This document shows, in pieces, positions 1-13,500 of a stretch of 64,000 nt of DNA. How positions within the stretch are numbered: the stretch's first letter is position 1; every line of letters starts with the position of its first letter. The DNA comes from AC-37 sp036386455. GTDB lineage: Bacteria > Actinomycetota > Thermoleophilia > Solirubrobacterales > Thermoleophilaceae. The stretch lies in the NCBI GenBank assembly GCA_036386455.1, contig DASVVS010000042.1, forward strand, positions 1-64,000. Reading direction: 5' to 3'. The position numbers were made by a program, and so were the translations under genes. Under the pieces are notes generated by a model. It worked only from the letters and a program-made list of their open reading frames with translations. It did not search any database and was not told the DNA's origin.

Positions 1-3000
1 CTCGCCGCCCGCGGAGCGGCCTGTGGTGGTGCCGTGGGTGCTGTCCGCGAAGACGGACGAGGCGCTGCGGGAGCAGGCGGAGCGGCTGCGCTCGGCAGAG
101 GCCGAGCCGCTCGACGTCGGCTACACGCTCGCCACCGGGCGGGCGCGGCTGGAGCGGCGCGCAGTCGTGCTCGATCGCGACGGTCTCGACGCCGTCGCCG
201 GCGGGGAGCCGCACGACCGGGCGGTGCAGGGCATCGCGCGCAAGGGCCGCGTGGCCTTCATGTTCCCCGGCCAGGGCTCGCAGTGGCTCGGCATGGCGAA
301 CGAGCTGAGCGAGGCGAGCCCGGTCTTCGCCGAGTCGATGGCCGAGTGCCGCGCGGCTTTGGCGCCCTACGTCGAGCTGACCGACGACTACGAGCGCGTC
401 GACGTGGTGCAGCCGGCGCTGTTCGCGGTGATGGTCTCGCTGGCCAAGCTCTGGCGCTCGTTCGGCGTCGAGCCCGACGTCGTCGTCGGACACTCGCAGG
501 GCGAGATCGCCGCCGCGCACATCGCCGGGGCGCTGAGCCTGGAGGACGCAGCGCGGGTCGTCGCACTCAGGAGCCAGGCGATCCGCGACGAGCTGGCCGG
601 CCGCGGCGGCATGGTCTCGATCGCGCTGCCGCTCGAGGAGGTCGAGCGCCGCTTCGGCGAGCGGGTGTCGATCGCCGCGCACAACGGCCCGCGGGCAACC
701 GTGGTCTCCGGCACGCCGGAGGCGCTCGACGCCGTCATGGCCGAGTGCGAGGAGGCCAAGCGCATCCCGGTCGACTACGCCTCGCACTCCGAGCAGGTCG
801 AGGCGATCCGCGAGCGGCTCTTGCGCGACCTGGAGGGGATCGAGCCCCAGGCGCCGCGGATCCCGATGCTCTCGACCGCGCTCGCCGGGCCCGCCCCAGA
901 GCTCGACGCCGAGTACTGGTACCGCAGCCTGCGCCAGCGCGTGCGCTTCCACGAGGCGACGGAGGCCCTGGCCGCCGACGGCGTGACGACCTTCATCGAG
1001 GTCAGCCCCCACCCCGTGCTGACCTTCGCGCTCGACGACGCGATCGGCACCCTGCGCCGCGACGACGGCGGGCTCGACCGCTTCCTGCTCTCGCTCGGCG
1101 AGGCGCACGTGCGCGGCGTGGAGGTGGACTGGGCGCCGGCGCTCCAAGGCGGCCGGCGCACGGAGCTCCCCACCTATCCCTTCCAGCGCAAGCGCTACTG
1201 GCTGACCGCCGGGAAGACGGTGGGCGCCGTGCACCCGTTCCTCGAGAGCGAGGTCGCCGTGGCGAGCGAGGACGCGCGGCTCTTCACCGGCCGGCTGACG
1301 CTCGAGGGCCACCCGTGGCTGGCCGACCACGCGGTGCTCGACACCGTGCTCCTCCCCGGCACGGCGATCGTGGAGATGCTCTTCGCCACGGGCGCGGAGG
1401 CGATCGAGGAGCTGACACTGGAGGCGCCGATCGCGCTGCCCGCCGAGGTGCAGATCGCGGTGGATGGCGACCGGTCCGTGGCGGTCTACTCGAGGACCGG
1501 CGATGACTGGATCCGCAACGCCACCGGCGTCCTCGGAGAGGCGGCCGGCGAGCCGGAGCCGCTCGGCGAATGGCCGCCCGAGGGCGCCGAGCCGGTCGCG
1601 GTCGAGGCGCTCTACGACGACCTCGCCGCGCGCGGGTTCGGCTACGGGCCCGCATTCCAGGGCCTGCGCGCGGCCTGGCGGCGGGGCGACGAGCTGTTCG
1701 CCGAGGCGTCCCTCGCCGAGGACCAGACCGCGCAGGCCGAGGGCTTCGGAGTGCACCCCGCGCTGCTCGACGCCGCTCTCCACACGACGTTCCTCCAGGA
1801 CGGCGACGGTGCGATCCGGCTCCCGTTCGCGTGGTCGGACGTGCGCCTGCACGCCGGGGGCGCCGACGCGCTCCGGGTGCGCGTGGCCCCGGCCGGCGAC
1901 GGCGCGATCGAGCTGACGGCGTTCGACGAGACCGGCGGGCCCGTAGCGTCGATCGGCTCGCTCGCCGGCCGCGAGGTGGACCCGAAGCTGCTGAAGGGCG
2001 CGCGCCCGGCCGGTCCCGACTCGCTGTTCCGCGTGGAGTGGGTGGCGGTCGAGCCGCCCACGTCGCAGCCGCCGGCGCGGCTAGCGAGCGTCGGCGACCT
2101 CGACGTGCCCGGCGCCGAGCGCCACCCCGATCTCGCGGCACTCGCGGAGGCGATCGCGGAGGGCACGGCGCCCGACGTGGTCCTCGTCGAAGCGCCTGCG
2201 GCCGGAGACGGCGACCTGGCGGAGTCGGCCCGCGCCGGCGTGCAGCGCACGCTGGAGCTGCTCCAGGCGTGGCTCGCCGACGAGCGTCTTGCGAACCCGG
2301 AGCTGGTCGTGGTCACGCGGAACGCGGTCGCCGCGCGCGAGGGCGAGGCGCCGGACCTCGCCGCCGCGCCGGTCTGGGGCCTCGTGCGCAGCGCCCAGTC
2401 CGAGAACCCCGGCCGCTTCTTCCTCGCGGACGTGGACGGCAGCGACGCCTCCCTGTCCGCGCTGCCGGCCGCGCTCGCCGCCGACGAGCCGCGCCTCGCC
2501 CTCCGCGACGGCGACGCGTTCGCACCGCGCCTCGCGCGCGCGGGCACCGGTGCCGCGCTCGTGCCGCCGCCCGCCACGCCCGCCTGGCGGCTCGGCATCG
2601 AGCGAAAGGGCACGCTCGACGACATCGAGCTGCTCCCCTCCGAGGCGGAGCGGCCGCTGGCGCCCGGCGAGGTCCGGGTGGCGATGCGCGCGGGCGGCCT
2701 GAACTTCCGCGACGTGCTGATCGCCCTCGGCCTCTATCCGGGGGAGGCGCCGCTGGGCAGCGAGGGGGCGGGCGTGGTGGTGGAGACCGGCGCCGAGGTG
2801 AGCGGCCTCGAGCCCGGCGACCGCGTGTTCGGGCTGATCGCCGACGCGTTCGGCCCGCTCGGCGTGACCGACGCGCGTGCGCTCGCGAAGGTGCCGGACG
2901 GCTGGTCGTTCGAGCAGGCCGCGGCGGTCCCGATCACCCACCTGACGGCCCTCTACGCGCTGGTCGACCTGGCGGCGCTGAAGCCGGGCGAGCGCGTGCT

Positions 3001-4595
3001 GATCCACGCGGGCGCGGGCGGCGTGGGCATGGCGGCGATCCAGCTCGCGCGCCACATCGGCGCCGAGGTCTACGCCACCGCGAGCGAGCCGAAGTGGGAC
3101 GCACTCCGCGAGCTCGGCATCGACGACGACCACATCGCCTCCTCGCGCGACCTCGACTTCCGCGAGCGCTTCGGCCAGGTGGACGTGGTGCTGAACGCGC
3201 TCGCGCGGGAGTTCGTGGATGCGTCGCTCGACCTCCTCGCCGGCGGCGGGCGCTTCGTCGAGATGGGCAAGACGGACGTGCGCGACGCCGAGGAGATCGC
3301 GCGCACGCACGAGGGTGTCCGCTACCGCGCCTTCGACCTGGTCGAGGCCGGGCCGGACCGCATCGCCGAGATGCTGGCCGAGGTCCTGGGGCTCTTCGGC
3401 GAGGGCGCGCTGGAGCATCCACCGATCACCACCTTCGACGTGCGCCGCGGGCGCGACGCCTTCCGCCACCTGCGCGAGGCGCGCCACATCGGCAAGGTCG
3501 TGCTCACGCTGCCGCGGGCGATCGACCCGGAGGGCACCGTGCTGATCACGGGCGGCACGGGCGGGCTCGGGGCGCTCATGGCGAGGCACCTCGCCGCGGA
3601 GCACGGCGCGAGGCGGCTGCTGCTCGTGAGCCGGCGCGGGCCGGAGGCCGAGGGCGCCGAGGAGCTGCGCGCGGAGCTCGCAGAGGCGGGCGCCGACGCG
3701 ACGATCGCCGCCTGCGACGTGACCGACCGCGACTCGCTGGCGGCCGCGATCGAGGGCCACCGCCTGACCGCCGTCATCCACGCCGCGGGCGTGCTGGACG
3801 ACGCCACGATCGAGTCGCTCACCACCGAGCAGGTCGAGCGCGTGATGCGGCCGAAGGTCGACGCGGCCGTCCACCTCGACGAGCTCACGCGCGAGCACGA
3901 CCTGGCGGCGTTCGTGCTGTTCTCGTCGCTCGCCGCGACCTTCGGCGGCCCCGGGCAGGGCAACTACGCGGCCGCGAACACGTTCCTCGACGCGCTCGCC
4001 GACCGCCGCCGCGCGGACGGGCTGCCCGCCACGTCACTCGGCTGGGGCCTGTGGGCGCAGGCCAGCGGGATGACCGGCGGCATGGACGAGGGCGACGTGA
4101 AGCGGATGGCGCGGCTGGGCGTCGCGCCGCTCGAGACCGGCGAGGGGCTCGCCCTGTTCGACGCCGCGACCGCCATCGACGAGCCGCTGCTCGTACCGGT
4201 CAAGCTCGACCCGGGCGCCCTGCGGTCACAGGCGCGCGCCGGCGTGGTCCCGGCGCTGCTGCGCGGGCTGGTGAAGGTCCCGCCGCGCCGCGCCCGCGAC
4301 GGCGCCGGGTCGCTCGCGCGCCGCCTCGCGCAGCTTCCCGAGGCCGAGTGGGACGCCGCCGTGCTCGACCTCGTGCGCACGCAGGCCGCATCGGTGCTGG
4401 GCCACGGATCGGCGGACGCCGTCGATCCGCAGCGCGCCTTCAAGGAGCTGGGCTTCGACTCGCTCGGCGCGGTGGAGCTGCGCAACCGGCTCGGCCAGGC
4501 AAGCGGCGTGCGCCTGCCCACCACGCTCGTGTTCGACCACCCCACGCCGGCCGCGGTCGCGCAGTTCCTGCGCTCGCGCGTGGAGGGCGTCGAGC
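1..4595 (+). other. PKS module with AT(methylmalonyl)-DH-ER-KR-ACP; its KS is upstream of the window
   Basis: AT about 245-1130 with GHSQG (488-502) and YASHS (from 776), the signature of methylmalonyl-CoA selection. DH about 1230-2000, with the motif HAVLDTVLLP (Asp where Gly is usual) and LLDAALH. ER about 2590-3515, with an NADPH loop reading HAGAGGVGMAA; LGLYPG carries the Tyr usually linked to 2S methyl. KR about 3535-4245, with VLDD (B-type) and GQGNY. ACP about 4330-4590, with GFDSLGAVE. This is a fully reducing module. Confidence 0.9.
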
Positions 4596-7500
4596 GCGGC
4601 GGGCCCGCGAAGGCGCGCACCGCCGCGAGGACCGACGAGCCGATCGCGATCGTGGGCATGGCCTGCCGCTTCCCGGGCGGGGTGCGCTCGGCAGAGGATC
4701 TGTGGCGGCTGGTCGACACCGGCACCGACGCTGTCGCCGGCTTCCCCGAGACGCGCGGCTGGGACGTGGAGCGGCTGTACGACCCAGACCCCGAGCACTC
4801 CGGCACGAGCTACGCCCGCGAGGGCGGCTTCGTCTACGACGCCGACGAGTTCGACGCCGAGTTCTTCGGCATCTCCCCGCGCGAGGCGCTCGCGATGGAC
4901 CCGCAGCAGCGGCTGCTGCTGGAGTCCGCCTGGGAGGCGATCGAGCACGCGGGGATCGACCCGGCATCGCTGCACGGGAGCGCGACCGGGGTGTTCGCGG
5001 GGATCAGCTCGCAGGACTACGGGCAGCTCCAGCGCACGGCGCCCGCCGACCTCGAGGGCTTCCGGATGACCGGCAACGCGACCAGCGTGGTGTCTGGCCG
5101 GATCGCGTACGCGTTCGGGCTGGAGGGGCCGGCGCTCACGGTGGACACGGCGTGCTCGTCGTCGCTCGTGGCGCTGCACCTGGCGTGCCAGTCGATCCGC
5201 AACGGCGAGTGCTCGATGGCGCTCGCCGGCGGCGTGACGATCATGGCCACGCCCGCGCAGTTCATCGAGTTCAGCCGCCAGCGCGGGCTGGCGCCGGACG
5301 GGCGCTGCAAGTCGTTCTCGGCCGACGCCGACGGGACCGGGTTTGCCGACGGCGCCGGGCTGCTCGTGGTCGAGCGGCTGTCGGACGCGCGGCGGCTCGG
5401 CCACCGGGTGCTCGCGGTCGTGCGGGGATCGGCCACGAACCAGGACGGCGCGTCCAACGGCCTGACCGCGCCGAACGGGCCCTCGCAGGAGCGCGTGATC
5501 CGGGCGGCCCTGGATGCCGCGGGGCTTTCGCCGGGCGAGGTGAGCGCGGTCGAGGCGCACGGCACGGGCACGACCCTCGGCGACCCGATCGAGGCCCAGG
5601 CGCTGCTTGCCACTTACGGTGCCGAGCGCAACGGGAGCGGGCCGCTGCGGCTCGGCTCGATCAAGTCGAACATCGGCCACTCGTCGGGCGCCGCCGGCGT
5701 GGCGGGCGTGATCAAGATGGTCATGGCGATGCGCCACGGGCGGCTGCCGAAGACGCTGCACGTGAGCGAGCCGACGCCGCACGTGGAGTGGGACGGCGTG
5801 GAGCTGCTGGTCGAGCCGCAGGCGTGGGAGGGCCCGCGGCGGGCGGGCGTGTCGTCGTTCGGGATCAGCGGGACGAACGCGCACGTGATCCTCGAGGAGG
5901 GCGAGCCGGAGCCGGAGGCCGAGCCGCCGGCGGAGGCCCCGCTGGTGTTCTCGGCGAAGACGGAGGCCGCCCTCGATGCGCAGCTCGGGTGGGACCTCGG
6001 CCCGGAGGCGGCTTACACCCTCGCGCGGCGGGCGCAGCTCGAACACCGCGCGGTTCGCATCGGGCGCGACGTGATCCGCGGCCGCGCCGAGGACCGCAAG
6101 ACCGTCTTCCTGTTCACCGGCCAGGGCGCGCAGCGGGCGAGGATGGGGAGCGACCTCTACGAGAGCTCACCGGTGTTCGCGAAGGCCTTTGACGAGGCGC
6201 TGGAGGCGCTCGGCCTCGACCGCTCCGTGTTCGACGACGAGGAGCTGCTCCAGCGGACGCAGTACACGCAGACCTCGCTGTTCGCGCTGGAGGTCGCCCT
6301 GTTCCGCCTGGCCGAGTGGCACGGCCTGAAGGCCGACCACCTGATCGGCCACTCGATCGGCGATCTGGCCGCCGCGCACTGCGCCGGCGTGCTCTCGCTC
6401 GAGGACGCGGCGAAGCTCGTCTCCGCTCGCGGCCGGCTGATGGGCGAGCTGCCCGAGGGCGGCGTGATGATCGCCGTCCAGGCCTCCGAGGCCGAGGTGC
6501 TGGAGGTCCTCCCCGAGGGGCTCGAGATCGCGGCGGCGAACGCCGAGCGCTCCGTCGTCGTGGCCGGCGACGACGTGCCCTTCGACGTTCCCTGGAAGAC
6601 CACGCGCCTCCGGGTCAGCCACGCCTTCCACTCGCACCGCATGGACCCGATGCTCGACGCCTTCCGCGAGGTCGCGGAGTCGCTGACCTACAACGAGCCG
6701 AAGATCCCGATGGGCCCCTGGGACGCCGACCACTGGGTCCGCCACGTGCGCGAGCCGGTGCGCTTCGCCGACCGCGTCAAGGAGCACGAGGGCGCGCGCT
6801 TCCTGGAGCTCGGGCCGGACGGAGTGCTCTCGGCGCTCGCGGGCGGCGTGCCGTCGATGCGCAAGGGACGCTCGCGCTTCCCGCAGATGCTCGCCAGCGC
6901 CTGGACCAGCGGCGCCGAGGTGGACTGGCGGCTCGAGGGGCGGATCGTCGATCTGCCCAGCTACCCCTTCGAGCGCAAGCGCTACTGGCTCCAGCCCAGC
7001 CGCGAGACCGGCTCCGACCACCCGATCCTCGGCGGCGCGGTCGCGCTGCCCGACGGCGGCGAGGTGTTCACCGCCCGGATCTCGCTGCAGACCCACCCGT
7101 GGCTGCGCGACCACGCCGTGCTCGACACGGTGCTGCTCCCGGGCGCCGCCTTCGTGGAGCTCGTGCTGGCGGCAGCCGGCGGCGCCATTGAGGAGCTGAC
7201 GCTCGAGACGCCGCTGCCGCTGCCCGAGCGCGGCGAGGTGGAGCTGCACGTGGCGCTCGGCCAGCCGGACGGCGGCGGCCGGCGCGAGGTGACGGTCCAC
7301 TCGCGCACCGGCGAGGACTGGATCAGGCACGCGACGGGCACGGTCACCGACGAGGCGCCGGCCCCACCCTCCGCCGAGGGGTGGCCGCCGGAGGGCGCCG
7401 AGCCCGTCGAGGTCGACTACCTCTACGACCGGCTCGCCGAGCGCGGGTTCGGCTACGGACCGGCGTTCCAGGGACTGCACGCGGCATGGCGGCGCGACGG

Positions 7501-10500
7501 CGAGGTGTTCGCGGAGGTCGCGCTGGACGACGACCAGGCGCGCGAGGCCCCCGGCTTCGACGTGCACCCGGCCCTCCTCGACGCCGCCCTCCACGCCGCG
7601 TTCCTGGAGGGCCCGGACGAGGTCCGGATCCCGTTCGCGTGGAGCGGCGTGGCCGTGCACAGGAGCGGCGCGACGTCGCTGCGCGTGCGCATCGCCCCGG
7701 CCGACGACGGCGCGCTCACCCTCGCCGCGTTCGACGAGCACGGCACGCCGGTCGTGTCGATCGGCTCGCTCGCGGCGCGTCCGGTCGACCCGGATCAGCT
7801 CGGCCGCGGCGGCCCCGAACGCGATGCGCTGTTCCGCGTCGAGTGGGTGGAGGTGCAGCCACAGCCGGCGGACGGTGCGGAGCCGGCCGTCCTGGAGGTG
7901 GAGGGCGCCGGGGACCTCGCGACGATCGAGGAGCCCCCCGGCGCCGTGGTCGCGCGCGTGCCGGAGACGGGCGAGGGCGCGGAGGCCGCGCACGCGCGTG
8001 TCGGCTGGACGCTCGAGCTGCTTCAGGCCTGGCTCGCGGAGGAGCGGCTCGCAGAGAGCCGGCTGGTGCTGCTTACCCGCGGCGCCGTGGCGGTGCGCGA
8101 GGGCGAGGAGCCCGACCCGGCGGCCGCCGCGGTCTGGGGGCTCGTGCGCAGCGCGCAGTCCGAGCACCCGGAGCGGTTCGCGATCGTGGACGCCGGCGCC
8201 GGCGCGATCGTGGACGGCGGCGACGACGCCGGCGCGCTCGCGGCCGACGAGCCGCAGGTCGCGGTCCGCGAGGGCAAGCTCTACGCGCCGCGGCTCGTGC
8301 GGGTGAAGGGGGCCGAGGGCCGCGCCGAGGGACACGCCGCGGCCGAGCCGGGCGCCACGGGGGCGGCCGAGCCGGGCGCCGCCGCGGGGCCGGCCGAGCC
8401 GGGCGCCGCCGCGGGACCGGCCGAGCCGGGCGGCTTCGCCCCCGGACCCGTCCTCGTCACCGGCGGCACAGGCGGGCTCGGTGCCCTCGTCGCGAGGCAC
8501 CTCATCGCCCGGCACGGGGTCGAACGGGTCGTGGTGGCGAGCCGCCGCGGCCGCGAGGCGGAGGGTGCCGCGGAGCTCGAGGAGCTCGGGATCGCGATCG
8601 CCGCCTGCGACATGACCGACCGCGACGCGCTCGCCGCCCTGATCGCCGAGCACGAGCCGGCCACGATCGTCCACGCCGCCGGGGTGCTCGACGACGGCAC
8701 GGTCGAGTCGCTCGAGCCGGAGCAGGTCGGGCGCGTACTGCGCCCCAAGGTCGACGCGGCCGCCCACCTCGACGAGCTCGCCCCGGACGCCGAGCTGATC
8801 CTGTTCTCCTCCGTGGCCGCCACGATCGGCGGCCCGGGCCAGGGCAACTACGCCGCCGCGAACGCCTATCTCGACGCGCTGGCCGAGCGCCGCCGCGCGC
8901 GCGGCGGCCGCGCGCTGTCCCTGGCCTGGGGGCCCTGGGCCACCGGAATGGCGGGGGCGCTCGACGAGGCCGACCGCACGCGCATCGCCCGCAGCGGGAT
9001 GGTGCCGCTCGAGAGCGATGAGGGTCTCGCGCTGCTCGACGCCGCCCGCGCCGCCGGCGGCGCCGCGCTCGTGCCGGTCCGCCTCGACATGTCCACCCTG
9101 CGTGCGCACGCGCGCGCGGGCATGAGCGCGCCGCTGCTGCGCGGGCTCGTGCCGGTTCGCCGCCGCCGCACGCGCGACGGGGCCGGCTCGCTGGCGCGCA
9201 GGCTCGCGGCGATCCCCGCGGAGGAGCGCGACTCCGTCGTGCTCGACCTCGTGCGCGGCGAGGCCGCCGCGGCGCTCGGCCACACGGGCGCCGACGCGGT
9301 CGACCCGCAGCGCGCCTTCAAGGAGCTGGGCTTCGACTCGCTCGCCGCGGTCGAGCTGCGCAACCGGCTGACGGAGGCGAGCGGGGTCCGGCTGCCGTCG
9401 ACGCTCGTCTTCGACCACCCGACCCCGGCCGCCGTGGCCGAGCTGCTGCGCTCGCGCGTGGAGGGGGCGGTGCGCGCCGCGCCGGTGGCCCGCGTGGCGA
9501 AGCGGACCGACGAGCCGATCGCGATCGTCGGCATGGCCTGCCGCTACCCCGGCGGCGTGCACTCGCCCGAGGACCTCTGGCGCCTCGTCGAGTCGGGCAC
9601 CGACGCGATCTCCGAGTTCCCCGCCGACCGCGGCTGGAACGTCGACCGGCTCTACGACCCGAACCCCGACCGCCCGGGCACGAGCTACACCCGCGAGGGC
9701 GGCTTCGTGCACGACGCGGACGAGTTCGACGCCGGCTTCTTCGGCATCTCGCCGCGTGAGGCTCTGGCGATGGACCCGCAGCAGCGGCTCGTGCTCGAGA
9801 CCGCGTGGGAGGCGTTCGAGTACGCAGGCGTGGATCCGGCGTCGGTGCACGGCACCGAGACCGGCGTGTTCACCGGCGTGATGTACCAGGACTACGGCAT
9901 CAGCGGCGGGCTCCAGGCGGTGCCGCCGGACCTCGAGGGCTACCTCGGGATCGGCTCGGCGGGGAGCGTCGTGTCCGGCCGGGTCGCGTACGCGTTCGGG
10001 CTGGAGGGGCCCGCGGTGACGATCGACACCGCGTGCTCCTCGTCGCTCGTGGCGCTGCACCTCGCCTGCCAGGCGCTGCGGAGCGGGGAGTGCTCGATGG
10101 CGCTGGCCGGCGGCGTGACCGTGCTCTCCACGCCCGCCGTCTTCATCGAGTTCAGCCGCCAGCGCGCGCTGTCGCCGGACGGGCGCTGCAAGTCGTTCGG
10201 CGCGGGCGCCGACGGCACCGGCTGGGCCGAGGGCGCGGGGCTCCTGCTCGTGGAGCGGCTCTCGGACGCGCGCCGGCTCGGGCACCGGGTGCTCGGAGTG
10301 GTGCGCGGGAGCGCCACGAACCAGGACGGCGCCTCCAACGGGCTGACCGCGCCGAACGGACCCTCGCAGGAGCGCGTGATCCGCTCCGCGCTCGCCGCCG
10401 CCGGGCTCTCGCCGGCCGACGTCGGCGTGGTGGAGGCGCACGGCACGGGCACGACGCTCGGCGACCCGATCGAGGCGCAGGCGCTGATCGAGACCTATGG

Positions 10501-13500
10501 CCAGGAGCGCTCCGACGGCCCGCTGCTCCTCGGCTCGATCAAGTCGAACATCGGGCACACGCAGGCCGCCGCGGGCGTGGCGGGCATCATCAAGATGCTC
10601 ATGGCGATGCGTCACGGCGTGCTGCCGCGGACGCTGCACGCCGACGACCCGTCGCCCCACGTCGAGTGGGAGGGCGTGGAGCTGCTCGTCGAGCCGCGCG
10701 AGTGGACGGGCCCGCGCCGAGCGGGCGTGTCGTCGTTCGGCGTGAGCGGGACCAACGCTCACGTGATCATCGAGGAGGGCGAGCCGCTGCCGGAGGCGGA
10801 GGCGGAGCCGCCGGCCGTCGCCCCGCTCGTCTTCTCCGCCAAGACGGAAGCCGCTTTGGAGGCGCAGCTCAAGTGGGACCTGGGCCCGGAGGCCGCGTAC
10901 ACGCTGTCGCGCCGAGCGCAGCTCGAACACCGGGCGGTGAGGATCGGCGGCGACGTGATCCGCGGCCGCGCCGAGGACCGCAAGACCGTCTTCCTGTTCA
11001 CAGGCCAGGGCGCGCAGCGGGCCGGGATGGGCAGCGAGCTCTACGAGACCTCTCCGGTCTTCGCAGAGGCGTTCGACGAGGCGCTGGAAGCCCTGCAGCT
11101 CGACCGCTCCGTGTTCGATGACGAGGAGCTGCTGCAGCAGACCCAGTACACGCAGACCTCCCTCTTCGCGGTGGAGGTCGCCCTCTTCCGCCTCGCCGAG
11201 TGGCACGGCCTGAAGGCCGACCACCTGATCGGCCACTCGATCGGCGACCTCGCGGCGGCGCACTGCGCGGGGGTGCTCTCCCTGGAGGACGCTGCGAAGC
11301 TGGTCAGCGCCCGCGGTCGCCTGATGGGCGAGCTGCCCGAGGGCGGCGTGATGATCGCGGTGCAGGCGACCGAGGCCGAGGTGCTGGAGGTCCTGCCCGA
11401 GGGGCTCGAGATCGCGGCCGTCAACGCGGAGCGCTCCGTCGTCGTGGCCGGCGACGACGTCGAGTTCGACGTGCCGTGGAAGACCACCCGGCTCCGGGTC
11501 AGCCACGCCTTCCACTCCCACCGCATGGACCCGATGCTGGACGCCTTCCGCGAGGTCGCCGAGAGCCTCACCTACAACGAGCCCCAGATCCCGATGGGCC
11601 CGTGGGACGCCGAGCACTGGGTCCGCCACGTCCGCGAGCCGGTCCGCTTCGCCGACCGCGTCAAGGAGCTCGAGGGCGCACGCTTCCTGGAGCTCGGACC
11701 GGACGGGATCCTGTCGGCGCTCGCCGGCGGCACGCCGGCGCTGCGGCGCAAGCGGCCGGAGGCGCAGCAGTTCACGAAGATGCTCGCGACCGCCTGGACC
11801 ACCGGCGCCGAGGTGGACTGGCGCCTGGGCGGCCGGATCGTCGACCTCCCCACCTACCCCTTCGAGCACGAGCGCTTCTGGCTCGAGCCGAGCACCTCGC
11901 GCAGCGAGGTCGTGCCGGTGGGCGGCGAGGATCGCTGGCTGCTCAACGCCCGGCTGGCGGAGCCGTGGCTGCGCGACCACGTCGTGCTCGACACGGCGAT
12001 CGTGCCGGGGAGCGCCTTCGTGGAGCTCGCGCTGGCGGCGGGCGGCGAGGCGATCGACGAGCTGACCCTCGAGGCCCCGCTCGTGCTCCCCGAGGACGGC
12101 GGAGCGGACGTTCAGGTGAGCGTCGGCGAGCCGGACGCGGACGGCCGGCGCCCGGTCGAGATCCGCTCCCGGACGGACGCGCCGGCGGACGACGGACCCG
12201 GGGCCGGGGAATGGGTGCGTCACGCCACCGGCACGCTCGCGCCGGACGGAGCCGGGGACCCAGGCCGCGACCCGGAACCCGCCGCGCTCGGCGCCTGGCC
12301 GCCCGAGGGGGCCGAGCCGGTCGAGACCGACTCCCTCTACGAGGGGCTCGCCGAGCTCGGGTTCGGTTACGGACCGGCGTTCCAGGGCCTGCACGCCGCG
12401 TGGCGGCTGGGCGACGAGATCCTCGCGGAGGTCGCGCTGCCCGAGGAGCAGGCGGTCGGGGCCGAGCGCTTCGGCATCCACCCCGCGCTGCTCGACGCGG
12501 CGCTGCACGGCGCCTTCCTCGAACGCTCCGACGAGGTGCGGCTGCCGTTCTCGTGGACCGGGGTCCGGCTCCACGCGAGGGGCACGCGATCGCTGCGCGT
12601 GCGGCTTCGTCCCGCCGGCGAGGACTCGCTCGCCATCGAGGCGTTCGACGACTCGGGCGCACCCGTGCTGACGGTGGCCGCGCTGGTTGCGCGCGCGGTC
12701 GACCCGAAGCTGCTCGGCGGCAGGCGCGATCCCGCGCGCGACTCGCTCTTCCGGCCCGATTGGGTGGAGGTGTCGACGACGTCGCCGAACGGCTCCGCGC
12801 CGCGGCTCGCCGCGCTCGGCGAGCTGCCGCTCGAGGCCGAGCGGATCGAGGGCCTCGACGCGGCCGCCGGCTTCGGAGCGGTTCTCGCGGAGGCCCGCGA
12901 CGCGAAGCAGACGCTCGAGCTCCTCCAGGCCTGGCTCGCGGACGAGCGGCTCGCCGACGCGCGCCTGGTGCTCGTGACGCGCGGAGCGGCGGCGGTGCGC
13001 GAGGGCGATACGCCCGACGTGGCGGCCGCCGCGGCCGCCGGGCTCGCCCGCAGCGCGCAGACCGAGAACCCCGGCCGCATCGTGCTCGCCGACCTCGACG
13101 AGGCGTCGTGGGCCACCCTCCCGGCCGCGCTGGCCACCGGCGAGCCGCAGGTCGCGCTCCGCGACGGAGAGGTGTACGCCCAGCGTCTCACCCGCGCGGT
13201 GCCGGATGCGGACGCGGAGGGGCTCGCGCTCGACCCGGACGGCACCGTCTTGATCACCGGCGGCACCGGTGGCCTCGGCGCGCTCGTAGCCAGGCACCTG
13301 GTCGCCGAGCACGGCGCGAGGCGCCTGCTGCTCGTGAGCCGTCGCGGCCCGGAGGCCGAGGGCGCGGCCGATCTCCAGGAGCTGAACGCCGAGGTCACGA
13401 TCGCCGCCTGCGACGCGGCCGACCGCGACGCCCTCGCCGCCGCCATCGAAGGCCACCGCCTCACCGCGGTGGTGCACACCGCCGGCGTCCTCGACGACGC

